Notes under the pieces: model-generated
What the model was told of the DNA's origin: nothing
The model's input: only the letters and a program-made list of their open reading frames with translations
Database searches by the model: none
Shown: positions 27,807 to 36,011 of the stretch, piece after piece
How the letters are laid out: every line of letters starts with the position of its first letter
How positions within the stretch are numbered: position 1 is the first letter of the stretch
Made by a program: the position numbers and the translations under genes
Origin: Rhodobacter sp. SGA-6-6
GTDB taxonomy: Bacteria; Pseudomonadota; Alphaproteobacteria; Rhodobacterales; Rhodobacteraceae
Assembly: GCF_011043545.1 (NCBI RefSeq)
Contig: NZ_JAAKGP010000011.1
Coordinates: forward strand, 34,519-98,518
Direction of reading: 5' to 3'
DNA: 64,000 bases

Positions 27807-28945
27807 GCTTCGCGATCCTCCAGCCGCCGCGCATCCTGTTCGGCCGGGGGACTTCGGCGCAGGCGCTGCCGCTGGCGCAGGGCTTCGGCCCGCGCGGTCT
27901 GGTGGTGCATGGCGCTTCCCCGGAGCGGGCCGTTGCCGTCCTGGGCGGGCGGATTTTCGACGAAAATCCGGGGCTTCTGGCGATCTCCGTCGCGCAGGAA
28001 CCCACCCTGGCCTTGCTGGAGGCCGCCCTCGCCCGGGCCCGCGGCCATGCGCCGGACTGGGTGCTGGCCATCGGCGGCGGCTCGGTCCTCGACATGGGCA
28101 AGGCGCTGGCGGCGCTGGTGCCGGCCCCGGGCGGGCCGATGGATCATCTGGAAGTGGCCGGGCCCGGCTTGCCGCTGCCTGCCCCGCCGCTGCCCTTCGT
28201 CGCGGTGCCGACCACAGCGGGGACCGGCTCGGAGGTGACGAAGAATGCGGTGATCGGCCTGCCCGGTCACGGCCGCCCCGATCACGGCCGCAAGGTCAGC
28301 CTCCGCGACGACCGGATGATGGCGCGGATCGCCATCGTCGACCCGGCGCTGACCGACCAGTGCGCGCGGGCGGTGACGCTGGCCTCCGGCCTCGACGCGG
28401 TGACGCAGGTGATCGAGCCCTATGTCAGTTGCAAGGCCACGCCCTGGACCGATGCCATCACCCGGCCGGTCCTCGCCCGGGGGCTGGCGGCTTTGGTGCG
28501 GCTGATGCAGGGCGAGGAAGCGGGCGCAAGGGATGCGCTGGCCTGGACCTCGCTCTGCGGCGGGCTGGCGCTGGCGAATGCCGGGCTCGGCGCGGTGCAC
28601 GGACTGGCGGGGGTGATCGGCGGACGGACCGGCGCGGCGCATGGTGCGATCTGCGGCGCGCTTCTCGGGCCGGTGCTGGCGATGAACCGGCGGCTGGCCC
28701 CGGGACCGCGGGTGGAGGAGGTCTGCGGCCTGATCGCCGGCGTGCTCGGCGGCCCGGCGGCAGAGGCCCCGGCCCGGCTGGCGGCCTGGGCCCGGGCGGA
28801 AGGCTTGCCGGGGCTAGCGAACCAGGGGCTGCGGGCGGCGGATCACCGGGAGGTGGCGGAGGCGGCGCTGGAGTCCAGTTCGATGAAGGGCAATCCGGTG
28901 CAGCCCGCGGTGGAGGACCTGATCGCGGTGCTGGAGGCCGCGTGA
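27803..28945 (+). CDS. Iron-type alcohol dehydrogenase of glycerol operon
   Basis: A 380-residue group III (iron-type) NAD(P)-dependent dehydrogenase. Nucleotide-binding '[14 protein letters not shown]' and '[14 protein letters not shown]' are present. Expected metal ligands are Asp198, His266 and His280; the fourth ligand position, usually His, is Gln202 ('[14 protein letters not shown]'). ATGA overlap with glpK puts it in the glycerol regulon, so an oxidoreductase for glycerol, 1,3-propanediol or a related alcohol is plausible. Residues 50-57 (RIFDENPG) are encoded by a palindrome that also occurs outside genes. Confidence 0.85.
   Translation: MSFAILQPPRILFGRGTSAQALPLAQGFGPRGLVVHGASPERAVAVLGGRIFDENPGLLAISVAQEPTLALLEAALARARGHAPDWVLAIGGGSVLDMGKALAALVPAPGGPMDHLEVAGPGLPLPAPPLPFVAVPTTAGTGSEVTKNAVIGLPGHGRPDHGRKVSLRDDRMMARIAIVDPALTDQCARAVTLASGLDAVTQVIEPYVSCKATPWTDAITRPVLARGLAALVRLMQGEEAGARDALAWTSLCGGLALANAGLGAVHGLAGVIGGRTGAAHGAICGALLGPVLAMNRRLAPGPRVEEVCGLIAGVLGGPAAEAPARLAAWARAEGLPGLANQGLRAADHREVAEAALESSSMKGNPVQPAVEDLIAVLEAA
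27949..27973. repeat. Palindrome copy inside coding sequence
   Basis: GCGGATTTTCGACGAAAATCC plus flanking bases match the intergenic palindrome at 17509-17533 in 24 of 25 positions and lie in frame inside the alcohol dehydrogenase gene, encoding RIFDENPG. The insertion does not disrupt the reading frame. Confidence 0.65.
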
Positions 28946-28946
28946 G

Positions 28947-29159
28947 GCGGGCGGGAGAAGGCGAGGCACTGCCTCGCCCCCGCCCGTGCGGATGGGTTCA
29001 CCCGGAGGCGGCGGTCACAAAAAACCCGAGAGGCCAGCGCCCGACCCGGCGGGCGAGAAGCGCCCGCCGAGGGCGGGGCGGGCGCTGGCCGGACCTTTGA
29101 GGCCCGGCCGGGATGGTTGATATGGTGCGCGGTGGCGAAGGCAATGGCCTTCGCCAAGG
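28947..29159 (+). repeat. Dispersed ~210-nt structured repeat, copy 2
   Basis: Copy 2, starting next to the alcohol dehydrogenase stop codon and ending 15 nt before the convergent DUF1345 gene. Hairpin I (GGCGAGGC/GCCTCGCC), the nested stem II and hairpin IV (GGCGAAGGC/GCCTTCGCC) are retained. Hairpin III carries substitutions, and the segment before hairpin IV (GGATGGTTGA) resembles copy 5 rather than copies 1, 3 and 4. Confidence 0.9.
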
Positions 29160-29174
29160 AGAGGAAATCCGCCC

Positions 29175-29807
29175 CTACAGCACCCCCGCCAGCACGTTCA
29201 CCGCAAAGGCCAGAACGCCGAGGTTGAAGAAGAAGGCGAACAACCCGTGCAGGGTGACGGCGCGGCGGATGGCGCGGGAGGAGATCGCCAGGTCCGCGGT
29301 CTGGCAGGTCATGCCGATGGTGAAGGCGAAATAGACGAAATCGGCGAAGACCGGCTCGCCGCCCCCCTCACCGCCTTCGGGAAAGACGATGCCGCCGGCA
29401 TCCTTCTCCCCCACCCGGTCGTAGAACAGGTGGCCGTAGTGGAAGGCAAAGACCAGGTTGGCGAAAAGCCAGGCCAGCACCAAGGTCGCCCAGACCAGCG
29501 CCGCCTGACCGCCGCCGCCCGTCTCGCCGGCCAGCCGGGCCATCGCCAGCAGGATCGCCACCAGCACCGCCGCCGCGGTCAGGAGCAGGAAGGCCCGCCC
29601 GCCGTCGTCGCGGGCGGCGCGGGCGCGGGCGGCCTTCGCCCCGTCGGCCCGCCACAGCGGCAGCGCCGAGAGCAGGAACACCGCGGCGCCGAGGTCGAAG
29701 CCGAGGATCAGCGCGCTTTCCAGCGGCAGGCGCAGCGCCAGCGCCAGCGTGGCGGCGGCGAAGACCGCCAGGAAGATCAGGAAGCGCAGGTGGGGGATGG
29801 GGGACAT
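29175..29807 (-). CDS. DUF1345 membrane protein
   Basis: A 210-residue inner-membrane protein with about five hydrophobic segments. The C-terminal signature 'FADFVYFAFTIGMTCQTADL' followed by 'SSRAIRRAVTLHGLFAFFFNLGVL' identifies DUF1345. Function unknown; the family is sometimes annotated as a potassium-channel-like or general membrane protein without experimental support that I can cite. The ATG at 29807 is selected by the family N-terminus. Divergent from the molybdate genes with 118 nt between starts. Confidence 0.85.
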   Translation of the reverse strand: MSPIPHLRFLIFLAVFAAATLALALRLPLESALILGFDLGAAVFLLSALPLWRADGAKAARARAARDDGGRAFLLLTAAAVLVAILLAMARLAGETGGGGQAALVWATLVLAWLFANLVFAFHYGHLFYDRVGEKDAGGIVFPEGGEGGGEPVFADFVYFAFTIGMTCQTADLAISSRAIRRAVTLHGLFAFFFNLGVLAFAVNVLAGVL

Positions 29808-29925
29808 CGCGGCCTCGGGATGCAAGGGCCGCAGGATGCCGCGGGATGGCCCGCCGATCAACCGCCGGGCCTTGCGGCGCGGCCCGGCTTTGCCGAACAT
29901 GGGGCGCACAGGCAAGGAGAGGCCG

Positions 29926-30282
29926 ATGACCGGACTGAAGCTGCGTATCCTGTTCCCCGAGGTGATCCTGGGGCCGGGCAAGGCGGAACTGCTGGAAGGC
30001 ATCCGCGACACCGGCTCCATCGCCGCGGCCGGGCGGCGGATGGGGATGAGCTACAAGCGCGCCTGGATGCTGGTGGAAGAGATGAACGCGGCCTGGCAGC
30101 CGCCTCTGGTCTCCAGCGCGCGCGGCGGCCCCGGCGGCGGCGGCGCGCAGCTGACCGAGGCCGGGGCCGAGGTGCTGCGGCTCTACCGCGAGGTGATGGC
30201 GCGGGCCGAGGCGGCGGTGGCCGAGCCGGTGGCGGCGCTGGAGCGGATGCTGAAGGTCAGGGATATGTCCAAGGGAAAATAG
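29926..30282 (+). CDS. modE: ModE-like molybdenum regulator, DNA-binding domain only
   Basis: A 118-residue winged-helix protein homologous to the N-terminal half of ModE ('LLEGIRDTGSIAAAGRRMGMSYKRAWMLVEEMN'). The two C-terminal Mop/TOBE molybdate-binding domains of classical ModE are absent, so it must sense molybdate by another route or act with a separate molbindin. Start 29926 has AAGGAGA upstream. It lies 64 nt ahead of modA, with a ModE-type palindrome in the gap. Confidence 0.82.
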   Translation: MTGLKLRILFPEVILGPGKAELLEGIRDTGSIAAAGRRMGMSYKRAWMLVEEMNAAWQPPLVSSARGGPGGGGAQLTEAGAEVLRLYREVMARAEAAVAEPVAALERMLKVRDMSKGK

Positions 30283-30308
30283 CGCTTGCGCCGGGCGGGG
30301 CGCAGGCT

Positions 30309-30331
30309 GTTATGTTTCCCCCGACATATCG
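30309..30331 (+). promoter_or_regulatory. ModE box upstream of modA
   Basis: GTTATGT-N7-GACATATCG: the half-sites TATGT (30311-30315) and ACATA (30324-30328) are inverted repeats with the same centre-to-centre spacing as the E. coli modA operator as I remember it (GTTATAT-N7-TACATAAC). It lies 16 nt before the modA start codon, so bound repressor would cover the leader or start of transcription. Confidence 0.7.
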
Positions 30332-30346
30332 AACGGAGGAATCATC

Positions 30347-31099
30347 ATGTCCCGCCGCATCCTTGCCGCCGTCCTGGCGCTCGGCCTTGCCACCCCCGCC
30401 GCCGCCGAGGAGGTGGTGGTCTTCGCCGCCGCCTCGATGAAGACCGCGCTGGACAAGATGGCCGCCGACTTCCAGGCCGCCACCGGCAATACCGTGACCA
30501 TCAGCTATGCCGGGTCGAACGCGCTGGCCAAGCAGATCATCGAGGGTGCGCCGGCCGACATCTTCGTCTCGGCGGCGGTGAACTGGATGGACGAGGTGGA
30601 GAAGGCCGGGCTGGTGGCCGCGGACACGCGCCGCGACATGTTCTCCAACGCGCTGGTGCTGGTGGCCGCCGGCGACGCCGCGCCGGTCGAGATCGGGCCG
30701 GGCTTCGACCTGGCGGGCCTGTTGGGCGACGGCAAGCTGGCGATGGCGATGGTGGATTCGGTGCCGGCCGGGCAATACGGCAAGGCATCGCTGGAATCGC
30801 TGGGCATCTGGAGCGCGGTGGAGCCTTCGGTGGCGCAGGCCGACAACGTGCGGGCGGCGCTGGCCTTGGTGGCGGCGGGCGAGGCGCCCTACGGCATCGT
30901 CTATGCCACCGATGCGGCGGCCGAACCGGGGGTGACGGTGGTCGGCACCTTCCCCGCCGACAGCCACCCGCCGATCACCTATCCCGGCGCGCTGCTGACC
31001 GGGGCGGCGGACCAGGCCGACCGCGACTTCTACGCGGCGATCACCTCGGACGCCGGCGATGCGATCTTCGCCGAAGAGGGCTTCGTGATCCTCGACTGA
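30347..31099 (+). CDS. modA: Molybdate-binding periplasmic protein ModA
   Basis: A 250-residue periplasmic molybdate/tungstate-binding protein. The signal peptide 'RRILAAVLALGLATPAAA' is followed by the classical ModA opening 'EEVVVFAAASMKTALDKMAA'; anion-binding serines/threonines are expected at 'AAASM' and 'YAGSNAL'. The ATG is preceded by GGAGGA. First gene of modABC; supplies molybdenum, for instance to the SoeA-type enzyme at the left end of the window. Confidence 0.95.
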   Translation: MSRRILAAVLALGLATPAAAEEVVVFAAASMKTALDKMAADFQAATGNTVTISYAGSNALAKQIIEGAPADIFVSAAVNWMDEVEKAGLVAADTRRDMFSNALVLVAAGDAAPVEIGPGFDLAGLLGDGKLAMAMVDSVPAGQYGKASLESLGIWSAVEPSVAQADNVRAALALVAAGEAPYGIVYATDAAAEPGVTVVGTFPADSHPPITYPGALLTGAADQADRDFYAAITSDAGDAIFAEEGFVILD

Positions 31100-31116
31100 G
31101 CGTGTAGACCCGGCCC

Positions 31117-31815
31117 ATGACGGAGTGGCTGTCCCCCGACGAATGGCGCGCGGTCGCGCTTTCCCTGCGCGTCTCGGCGGTGGCGACGGCGGCCAGCCTG
31201 CCCTTCGGCGTGCTGGTCGCGCTGGCGCTGGCGCGGGGGCGGTTCCCGGGGCGGCAGCTGCTGAACGGGCTGGTGCACCTGCCCTTGATCCTGCCGCCGG
31301 TGGTGACGGGCTACCTGCTGCTGCTAACTTTCGGGCGCAAGGGCTGGGTCGGGCAATTTCTGGACCAGTGGTTCGGGATCGTCTTCGCCTTCCGCTGGAC
31401 CGGCGCCGCGCTGGCCGCCGCCGTCATGGCCTTCCCGCTGATGGTCCGCGCCATCCGGCTGGCGATCGAGGCGGTGGACCCGAAGCTGGAGCAGGCGGCC
31501 GCCACCCTCGGCGCCTCGCGGCCGCTGGTGTTCCTGACGGTGACGCTGCCGCTGATCCTGCCGGGGATCGTGGCGGGGGCCATCCTCGCCTTCGCCAAGG
31601 CGATGGGGGAATTCGGCGCCACCATCACCTTCGTCTCCAACATCCCCGGCCAGACCCAGACCCTGCCCTCGGCGATCTACGCCTTCCTGCAGGTGCCGGG
31701 CGGCGACGCGCAGGCGGCGCGGCTGGCGCTGGTGGCCATCGTCATCGCCATGGCGGCGCTGCTGCTATCGGAATGGGTCAGCCGGGCGGTGGCGCGCAGG
31801 ATCGCCGGAACATGA
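31117..31815 (+). CDS. modB: Molybdate ABC transporter permease ModB
   Basis: A 232-residue inner-membrane permease with about five helices and the EAA coupling loop 'EQAAATLGASRPLVFLTVTLPLILPG'-type sequence centred near residue 130. 'GEFGATITFVSNIPGQTQTL' is a ModB hallmark. It begins 17 nt after modA and overlaps modC by 4 nt. Confidence 0.95.
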   Translation: MTEWLSPDEWRAVALSLRVSAVATAASLPFGVLVALALARGRFPGRQLLNGLVHLPLILPPVVTGYLLLLTFGRKGWVGQFLDQWFGIVFAFRWTGAALAAAVMAFPLMVRAIRLAIEAVDPKLEQAAATLGASRPLVFLTVTLPLILPGIVAGAILAFAKAMGEFGATITFVSNIPGQTQTLPSAIYAFLQVPGGDAQAARLALVAIVIAMAALLLSEWVSRAVARRIAGT

Positions 31816-32894
31816 CGCTTTCCGTATCCCTCTCGCACAGCTTCGGGGGCTTCCGGCTGGAGGCCGCCTTCGAGGCGCCGCCGGGGGTGACGGCGCTGTT
31901 CGGCCGTTCGGGCTCGGGCAAGACCACGGTGGTGAACGCGGTGGCAGGCCTCCTGCGCCCCCACCGCGGCCGGGTGGCGGTGCAGGGCGAGGTGCTGGCG
32001 GATACCGAAGCGGGCGTCTGGCTGCCGCCGCACCGCCGCCGGATCGGCTATGTCTTCCAGGACGCAAGGCTTTTCCCGCACCTGACCGTGCGGCAGAACC
32101 TGACCTACGGCCGCTGGCTGGCCGGGCTGCGCGACGGGGCCGAGATCGGCCGGATCGTCGAGATGCTGGGGATCGGCCCCCTGCTCTCGCGCCGCCCCGG
32201 CGCGCTGTCGGGGGGCGAGCGGCAGCGGGTGGCGCTCGGCCGTGCCATCCTGTCCGGGCCGCGGATGCTGCTGATGGACGAGCCGCTTGCGGCGCTGGAC
32301 GATGCCCGCAAGGCCGAGATCCTGCCCTATCTGGAGCGGCTGCGCGACGAGGTCGGGCTGCCGATCCTTTACGTCAGCCATGCGCTGGCCGAGGTGGCGC
32401 GGCTGGCGACCACGGTGGTGCTGCTGGAGGCGGGCCGCGTGACCGCTGCCGGCCCGGTGGCCGAGGTGCTGTCCGACCCGGGCGCGGCGCAGGGCCTGGC
32501 CCCGCGCGAGGCCGGGGCGGTGCTTCTGGCGCGGATCGAGGCGCAGGAGGAGGACGGGCTGACCAGGCTCGCCACCGGCGCGGGTCCGGTCTGGCTGCCG
32601 CGGGTCGCCGGCGCGCCGGGCCGCGCCCTGCGGCTGCGCATCCTGGCGCAGGACGTGATGCTGGCGCTGGAGGTGCCGCAGGGCATCTCGGCGCTGAACC
32701 ACCTGCCCGCGGTGGTGGAGGAGTTGCGGGAAGACGACGGCCCCTCGGCGCTGGTGCGGCTGCGGGCGGGGGAGGAGGCGCTGCTGGCCCGGATCACCCG
32801 CCGCTCGGCCCGGGCGATGGAGCTGCGGCCGGGGCTGCGGCTGCACGCCGTGCTGAAGGCGGTGTCGGTGGCGCAGGAGAATGCCGGGGGGTAG
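31812..32894 (+). CDS. modC: Molybdate ABC transporter ATPase ModC
   Basis: A 360-residue ATPase: Walker A 'GRSGSGKTT', signature 'LSGGERQRVALGRA', Walker B 'LLMDEPLAALDD', H-loop 'VSHALAEVARL'. The C-terminal ~70 residues, starting near 'QGISALNHLPAVVEELRE', form the Mop/TOBE molybdate-sensing domain, so transport may be feedback-inhibited by oxyanion even though ModE lacks such a domain. ATGA overlap with modB. The operon ends in a dispersed repeat and a long palindrome. Confidence 0.95.
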   Translation: MTLSVSLSHSFGGFRLEAAFEAPPGVTALFGRSGSGKTTVVNAVAGLLRPHRGRVAVQGEVLADTEAGVWLPPHRRRIGYVFQDARLFPHLTVRQNLTYGRWLAGLRDGAEIGRIVEMLGIGPLLSRRPGALSGGERQRVALGRAILSGPRMLLMDEPLAALDDARKAEILPYLERLRDEVGLPILYVSHALAEVARLATTVVLLEAGRVTAAGPVAEVLSDPGAAQGLAPREAGAVLLARIEAQEEDGLTRLATGAGPVWLPRVAGAPGRALRLRILAQDVMLALEVPQGISALNHLPAVVEELREDDGPSALVRLRAGEEALLARITRRSARAMELRPGLRLHAVLKAVSVAQENAGG

Positions 32895-32910
32895 CCAGTC
32901 CGTCGCCTGG

Positions 32911-33123
32911 CCGGGCGGGATAAGGCGAGGCGCTGCCTCGCCCCCGCCCGTGCGCAGCGGATCAACCGGAGACGGCGCGGCACATAATCCCGGGAGGCCA
33001 GCGCCCGACCCGGCGGGCGAGAAGCGCCCGCCGAGGGCGGGGCGGGCGCTGGCCGGGCCTTTGGGGCCCTGCCGGACAAGGGGAAGCGTTGCGCTGTGGC
33101 GAAGGCGACGGCCTTCGCCAAGG
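32911..33123 (+). repeat. Dispersed ~210-nt structured repeat, copy 3
   Basis: Copy 3, between the convergent modC and the receiver gene at 33220-33600. All four stems are kept: hairpin I has the loop GCT, hairpin III carries one arm substitution (GGCCCTGCC), hairpin IV has loop variation (GAC). The 325-nt gap 32895-33219 is filled by this repeat and the palindrome at 33144-33212; no gene is seen in it. Confidence 0.9.
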
Positions 33124-33143
33124 GAGCGGGGACCGGGCAGAGC

Positions 33144-33212
33144 GGCGGGGTGAACCCCGCCCTACCCGGCAAGAGCGAATGCGGAGCGCCGTAGGGCGGG
33201 GTTCACCCCGCC
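33144..33212. terminator. Perfect 22-bp inverted repeat, bidirectional terminator
   Basis: Arms 33144-33165 and 33191-33212 are exact complements (core GGCGGGGTGAACCCCGCCC) around a 25-nt loop. Each arm is itself partly palindromic (GGGGTgAACCCC). It serves the convergent ends of modC and the receiver gene, whose stop is 8 nt away. I recall this type of motif from other Rhodobacterales genomes. Confidence 0.65.
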
Positions 33213-33219
33213 ACGCCCC

Positions 33220-33600
33220 CTACCCCTCCGCCAGCAGCCGCCGCACTTCCTGCCGCAGTTCCTTCAGCTCGAAGGGCTTGGTGATGAAGCCGTCGGCGCC
33301 GATCTCCACCCCGCGGCGGCGCTCTACCGAGGATCCGCGGGCGGTCATCATCAGGATCTTCACCCCGCGCAGCGCCGGGTCGCCGCGCACCTCGCGGCAG
33401 ATGTCGTAGCCCGAGACGCCAGGCAGCATCACGTCCAGCACCACCAGGTCGGGCCGCATCGCCCGGATCTTCGGCAGCGCGGCATCGCCGTCGGCCACCC
33501 GGTCGTGGTCGTAGCCCTCGCGCGTCATCAGGAAATCCAGCGCCAGCGCGATGTTGTCCTCGTCCTCGACCACCAGGACCCGGCGGGGGCGGTCCGGCAT
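33220..33600 (-). CDS. Orphan single-domain response regulator
   Basis: A 126-residue receiver without output domain: acidic Glu/Asp cluster 'VVEDEDNIALAL', phosphoacceptor Asp56 ('DLVVLDVMLPGVSGYDIC'), 'MMTARGSS' and Lys in 'GFITKPFELKEL'. Two tandem ATGs occur (33603 and 33600); the second is 7 nt from GGAGGG and is preferred. No kinase is adjacent; the nearest is the Cache sensor kinase at 39966. Divergent from the small membrane protein gene at 33685. Confidence 0.88.
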   Translation of the reverse strand: MPDRPRRVLVVEDEDNIALALDFLMTREGYDHDRVADGDAALPKIRAMRPDLVVLDVMLPGVSGYDICREVRGDPALRGVKILMMTARGSSVERRRGVEIGADGFITKPFELKELRQEVRRLLAEG

Positions 33601-33684
33601 CATCCTGCCCTCCGGCCCGCATCGGGCGGTAGACCGGAGCGCGCGGATCGCATATCGCTGGGGCAAAATCGCAAAGGGGAAATC

Positions 33685-33969
33685 ATGTCGCTGTCACAGC
33701 TTGTCCTGGCCCAGCTGGAAGACCCGTTCCGCATCGCGCTGATCATCGGGCTTGTCGTCACCATGGTCCGCACGCGGGCGCAGACCGGAACCGTGGTTCC
33801 GCTGGCGGCGGGGGTGCTGTTCGTGGCGGTGATCATCCCGTCGACCCTCGGCACCCAGCGGGCCGAGCCGTTCTGGCTGCAGTTCGGCGCGGGGCTGATC
33901 TCGAATCTGGTCATTCTCGGCGTGGTGCTGGCGGCCTGGGAGGCGTTCCGCCGCCTTACCCGCCGCTAG
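33685..33969 (+). CDS. Small membrane protein, unrecognised
   Basis: A 94-residue protein with two to three hydrophobic segments (about residues 15-30, 37-55 and 67-85) and a short basic C-terminus ('FRRLTRR'). I do not recognise the family. AAGGGGAAATC precedes the ATG. It lies between an orphan receiver gene (divergent) and an MHS transporter gene (convergent), with a hairpin at its 3' end. Codon use matches the neighbours, supporting a real gene. Confidence 0.7.
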   Translation: MSLSQLVLAQLEDPFRIALIIGLVVTMVRTRAQTGTVVPLAAGVLFVAVIIPSTLGTQRAEPFWLQFGAGLISNLVILGVVLAAWEAFRRLTRR

Positions 33970-33976
33970 GGGCGCG

Positions 33977-34002
33977 CGTGCCGGAGGTCTCCCCCCGGCA
34001 CG
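33977..34002. terminator. Hairpin between convergent genes
   Basis: CGTGCCGG (33977-33984) pairs with CCGGCACG (33995-34002), 10-nt loop, in the 52-nt gap between the 33685-33969 gene and the convergent MHS transporter gene. Confidence 0.5.
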
Positions 34003-34021
34003 GCATCGTCATGGACCGCCG

Positions 34022-35800
34022 TCACTGGTCGGCGAAGATGTCCTTCTTGTGGGTCCCGTTCGGCACGAACAGCGTGCCGATCACCACCGTCATCACCGCG
34101 ACGACGATCGCATACCACAGGCCGGCGTAGATGTTGCCGGACTGGGCCGAGATCGCGAAGGCGGTCGCGGGCAGCAGGCCGCCGAACCAGCCGTTGCCGA
34201 TGTGATAGGGCAGCGACAGGCCGGAGTAGCGGATGCGGGTCGGGTAGAGTTCGACCAGCATGGCCGCGATCGGGCCGTAGACCATCGTCACCAGGATGAT
34301 CAGATAGGTCAGGATCAGCACGATGGTGATCTTCTGCGCGGAAAAGATGTCGAGGAAGTGGTTCGCCTTGGCGATGGTGGTGTTGTCCGCCGCGTTGATC
34401 GGATAGCCGGCCTCGGTCAGCGCCGCGTTCAGTTCGGCGTCGAAACGCTTCTTCTCGTCCGCGGCGTTCTCGGCCTTGCCGTCGTAGCCCTGGATCACCG
34501 TGTCGCCGACCTGCACCGTGGCGAGGGTGCCAGCAGCGGCGTCCACCGTATCGGAATTGGCCGAACGGCCGGTCAGCGCCGATTTCACGATGTCGCAGGA
34601 GGTGGTGAACTTCGCGGTGCCCACCGGGTTGAACTGGAACGAGCAGTCGGCCGGATCGGCGGTCACCGTGATCGCGGTCTCATGCGCATGGGCCAGCATC
34701 GGGTTGGCGGTCTTGGTCAGGAGGCCGAACACCGGGAAGTAGGTGATCGCCGCCAGCAGGCAGCCGCCGAGGATGATCGGCTTGCGGCCGATCTTGTCGG
34801 AGAGGCGGCCGAAGAAGATGAAGCCGTAGGTGCCCAGGATCAGCGACCAGGCCACGAAGACGTTGGCCGAGAAGCTGTCGATCTTGATCACGTTCTGCAC
34901 GAAGAACAGCGCGTAGAACTGGCCGGAATACCACACCACGGCCTGACCGGCGGTGAGGCCGAGCAGCGCGATCAGGGCGATCTTGCCGTTGCGCCAGTTG
35001 CCGAAGGCCTCGCGCAGCGGCGCCTTGGACTGGGCGCCCTCTTCCTTCATCTTCTTGAAGGCGGGGGATTCGTTCATCTGCAGCCGGATATACAGCGAGA
35101 CCAGCAGCAGCAGGATCGAGCCCAGGAACGGGATCCGCCAGCCCCAGGCCTGGAACGGCGTCCACATCTCGGGGGTGCCATCGGCCAGCATCTTCGGCAG
35201 GCCCTCGGCGTCCAGCGCCGGGGTCGGGTCGTAGGCGCCGTTGACGTAGCCCTGCACCACCAGGATCACGATCAGCGACAGCAGCAGGCCCAGCGTGGCG
35301 GTGGTCTGGATGAACGAGGTGAAATAGCCGCGCTGGTTCTGCGGCGCGTGCTCGGCCACATAGACCGCGGCGCCGCCGTATTCCCCGCCGAGCGCGAGGC
35401 CCTGCAGCATCCGCAGCGCGATCAGGATGATCGGCGCGGCCATGCCCCAGGAATAGTAGCTGGGCAGCATCCCGACGATGAAGGTCGACAGGCCCATGAT
35501 CAGGATCGTCATCAGGAAGGTGTATTTCCGGCCGATCAGGTCGCCCAGCATCCCGAAGACCAGCGCGCCGAACGGGCGCACGATGAAGCCCGCCGCGAAG
35601 GCCAGAAGCGCGAAGACGCCGCGGGTGGCTTCGGGGTATGGCGTGAAGAAGTGCAGGCCGATGGTCGCGGCCAGCGAGCCGTAGAGGTAGAAGTCATACC
35701 ATTCGAAGATCGTGCCCGCGGAAGAAGCAAGGATGACCTTCTTCTCCTCCCGGGTCATGGGACGCGAGCGGTCGCGCACGTCCGGCGTTGCATAGGCCAT
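34022..35800 (-). CDS. MHS-family major facilitator transporter with extracytoplasmic insert
   Basis: A 592-residue metabolite:H+ symporter family protein. Typical MHS features: 'SSAGTIFEWYDFYLYGSLAA', 'RPFGALVFGMLGDLIGRKYTF' (loop 2-3 motif), 'GLALGGEYGGAAVYVAEHAP' and 'FFGRLSDKIGRKPIILGG'. An insert of about 115 residues at roughly 372-488, between two C-terminal-half helices, is hydrophilic and has two cysteines ('ADCSFQFNP', 'TTSCDIV') that could form a disulfide. AAGGAGG precedes the ATG. Downstream of acs-adk on the same strand, so a small organic acid is a reasonable guess for the substrate; not proven. Confidence 0.85.
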   Translation of the reverse strand: MAYATPDVRDRSRPMTREEKKVILASSAGTIFEWYDFYLYGSLAATIGLHFFTPYPEATRGVFALLAFAAGFIVRPFGALVFGMLGDLIGRKYTFLMTILIMGLSTFIVGMLPSYYSWGMAAPIILIALRMLQGLALGGEYGGAAVYVAEHAPQNQRGYFTSFIQTTATLGLLLSLIVILVVQGYVNGAYDPTPALDAEGLPKMLADGTPEMWTPFQAWGWRIPFLGSILLLLVSLYIRLQMNESPAFKKMKEEGAQSKAPLREAFGNWRNGKIALIALLGLTAGQAVVWYSGQFYALFFVQNVIKIDSFSANVFVAWSLILGTYGFIFFGRLSDKIGRKPIILGGCLLAAITYFPVFGLLTKTANPMLAHAHETAITVTADPADCSFQFNPVGTAKFTTSCDIVKSALTGRSANSDTVDAAAGTLATVQVGDTVIQGYDGKAENAADEKKRFDAELNAALTEAGYPINAADNTTIAKANHFLDIFSAQKITIVLILTYLIILVTMVYGPIAAMLVELYPTRIRYSGLSLPYHIGNGWFGGLLPATAFAISAQSGNIYAGLWYAIVVAVMTVVIGTLFVPNGTHKKDIFADQ

Positions 35801-35894
35801 GGGTTTCCTCCTTGTTCGGCCCGCCCTTGCGGCGGCGCCTTCCCTATCGTTCCCGGCCCCGCCCGCCCCATCGGGCAGGCAAGACTCGATTGTC

Positions 35895-35917
35895 CCGGCG
35901 CAAGGCCCTTGCGCCGG
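35895..35917 (-). terminator. Hairpin between adk and MHS transporter
   Basis: CCGGCGCAAG (35895-35904) and CTTGCGCCGG (35908-35917) form a perfect 10-bp stem with a 3-nt loop, about 95 nt beyond the adk stop codon on the minus strand. No U-run follows on either strand. Confidence 0.5.
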
Positions 35918-36011
35918 TCGTCCCGTGGGTCTGCGCTTGCGCGCCCCCTTCCCTCCGGTCTTCCTGCCGCGCGCCCGGGGGGTTTCCTCCCTGCCCCGGA
36001 TGCGGGCCTTC

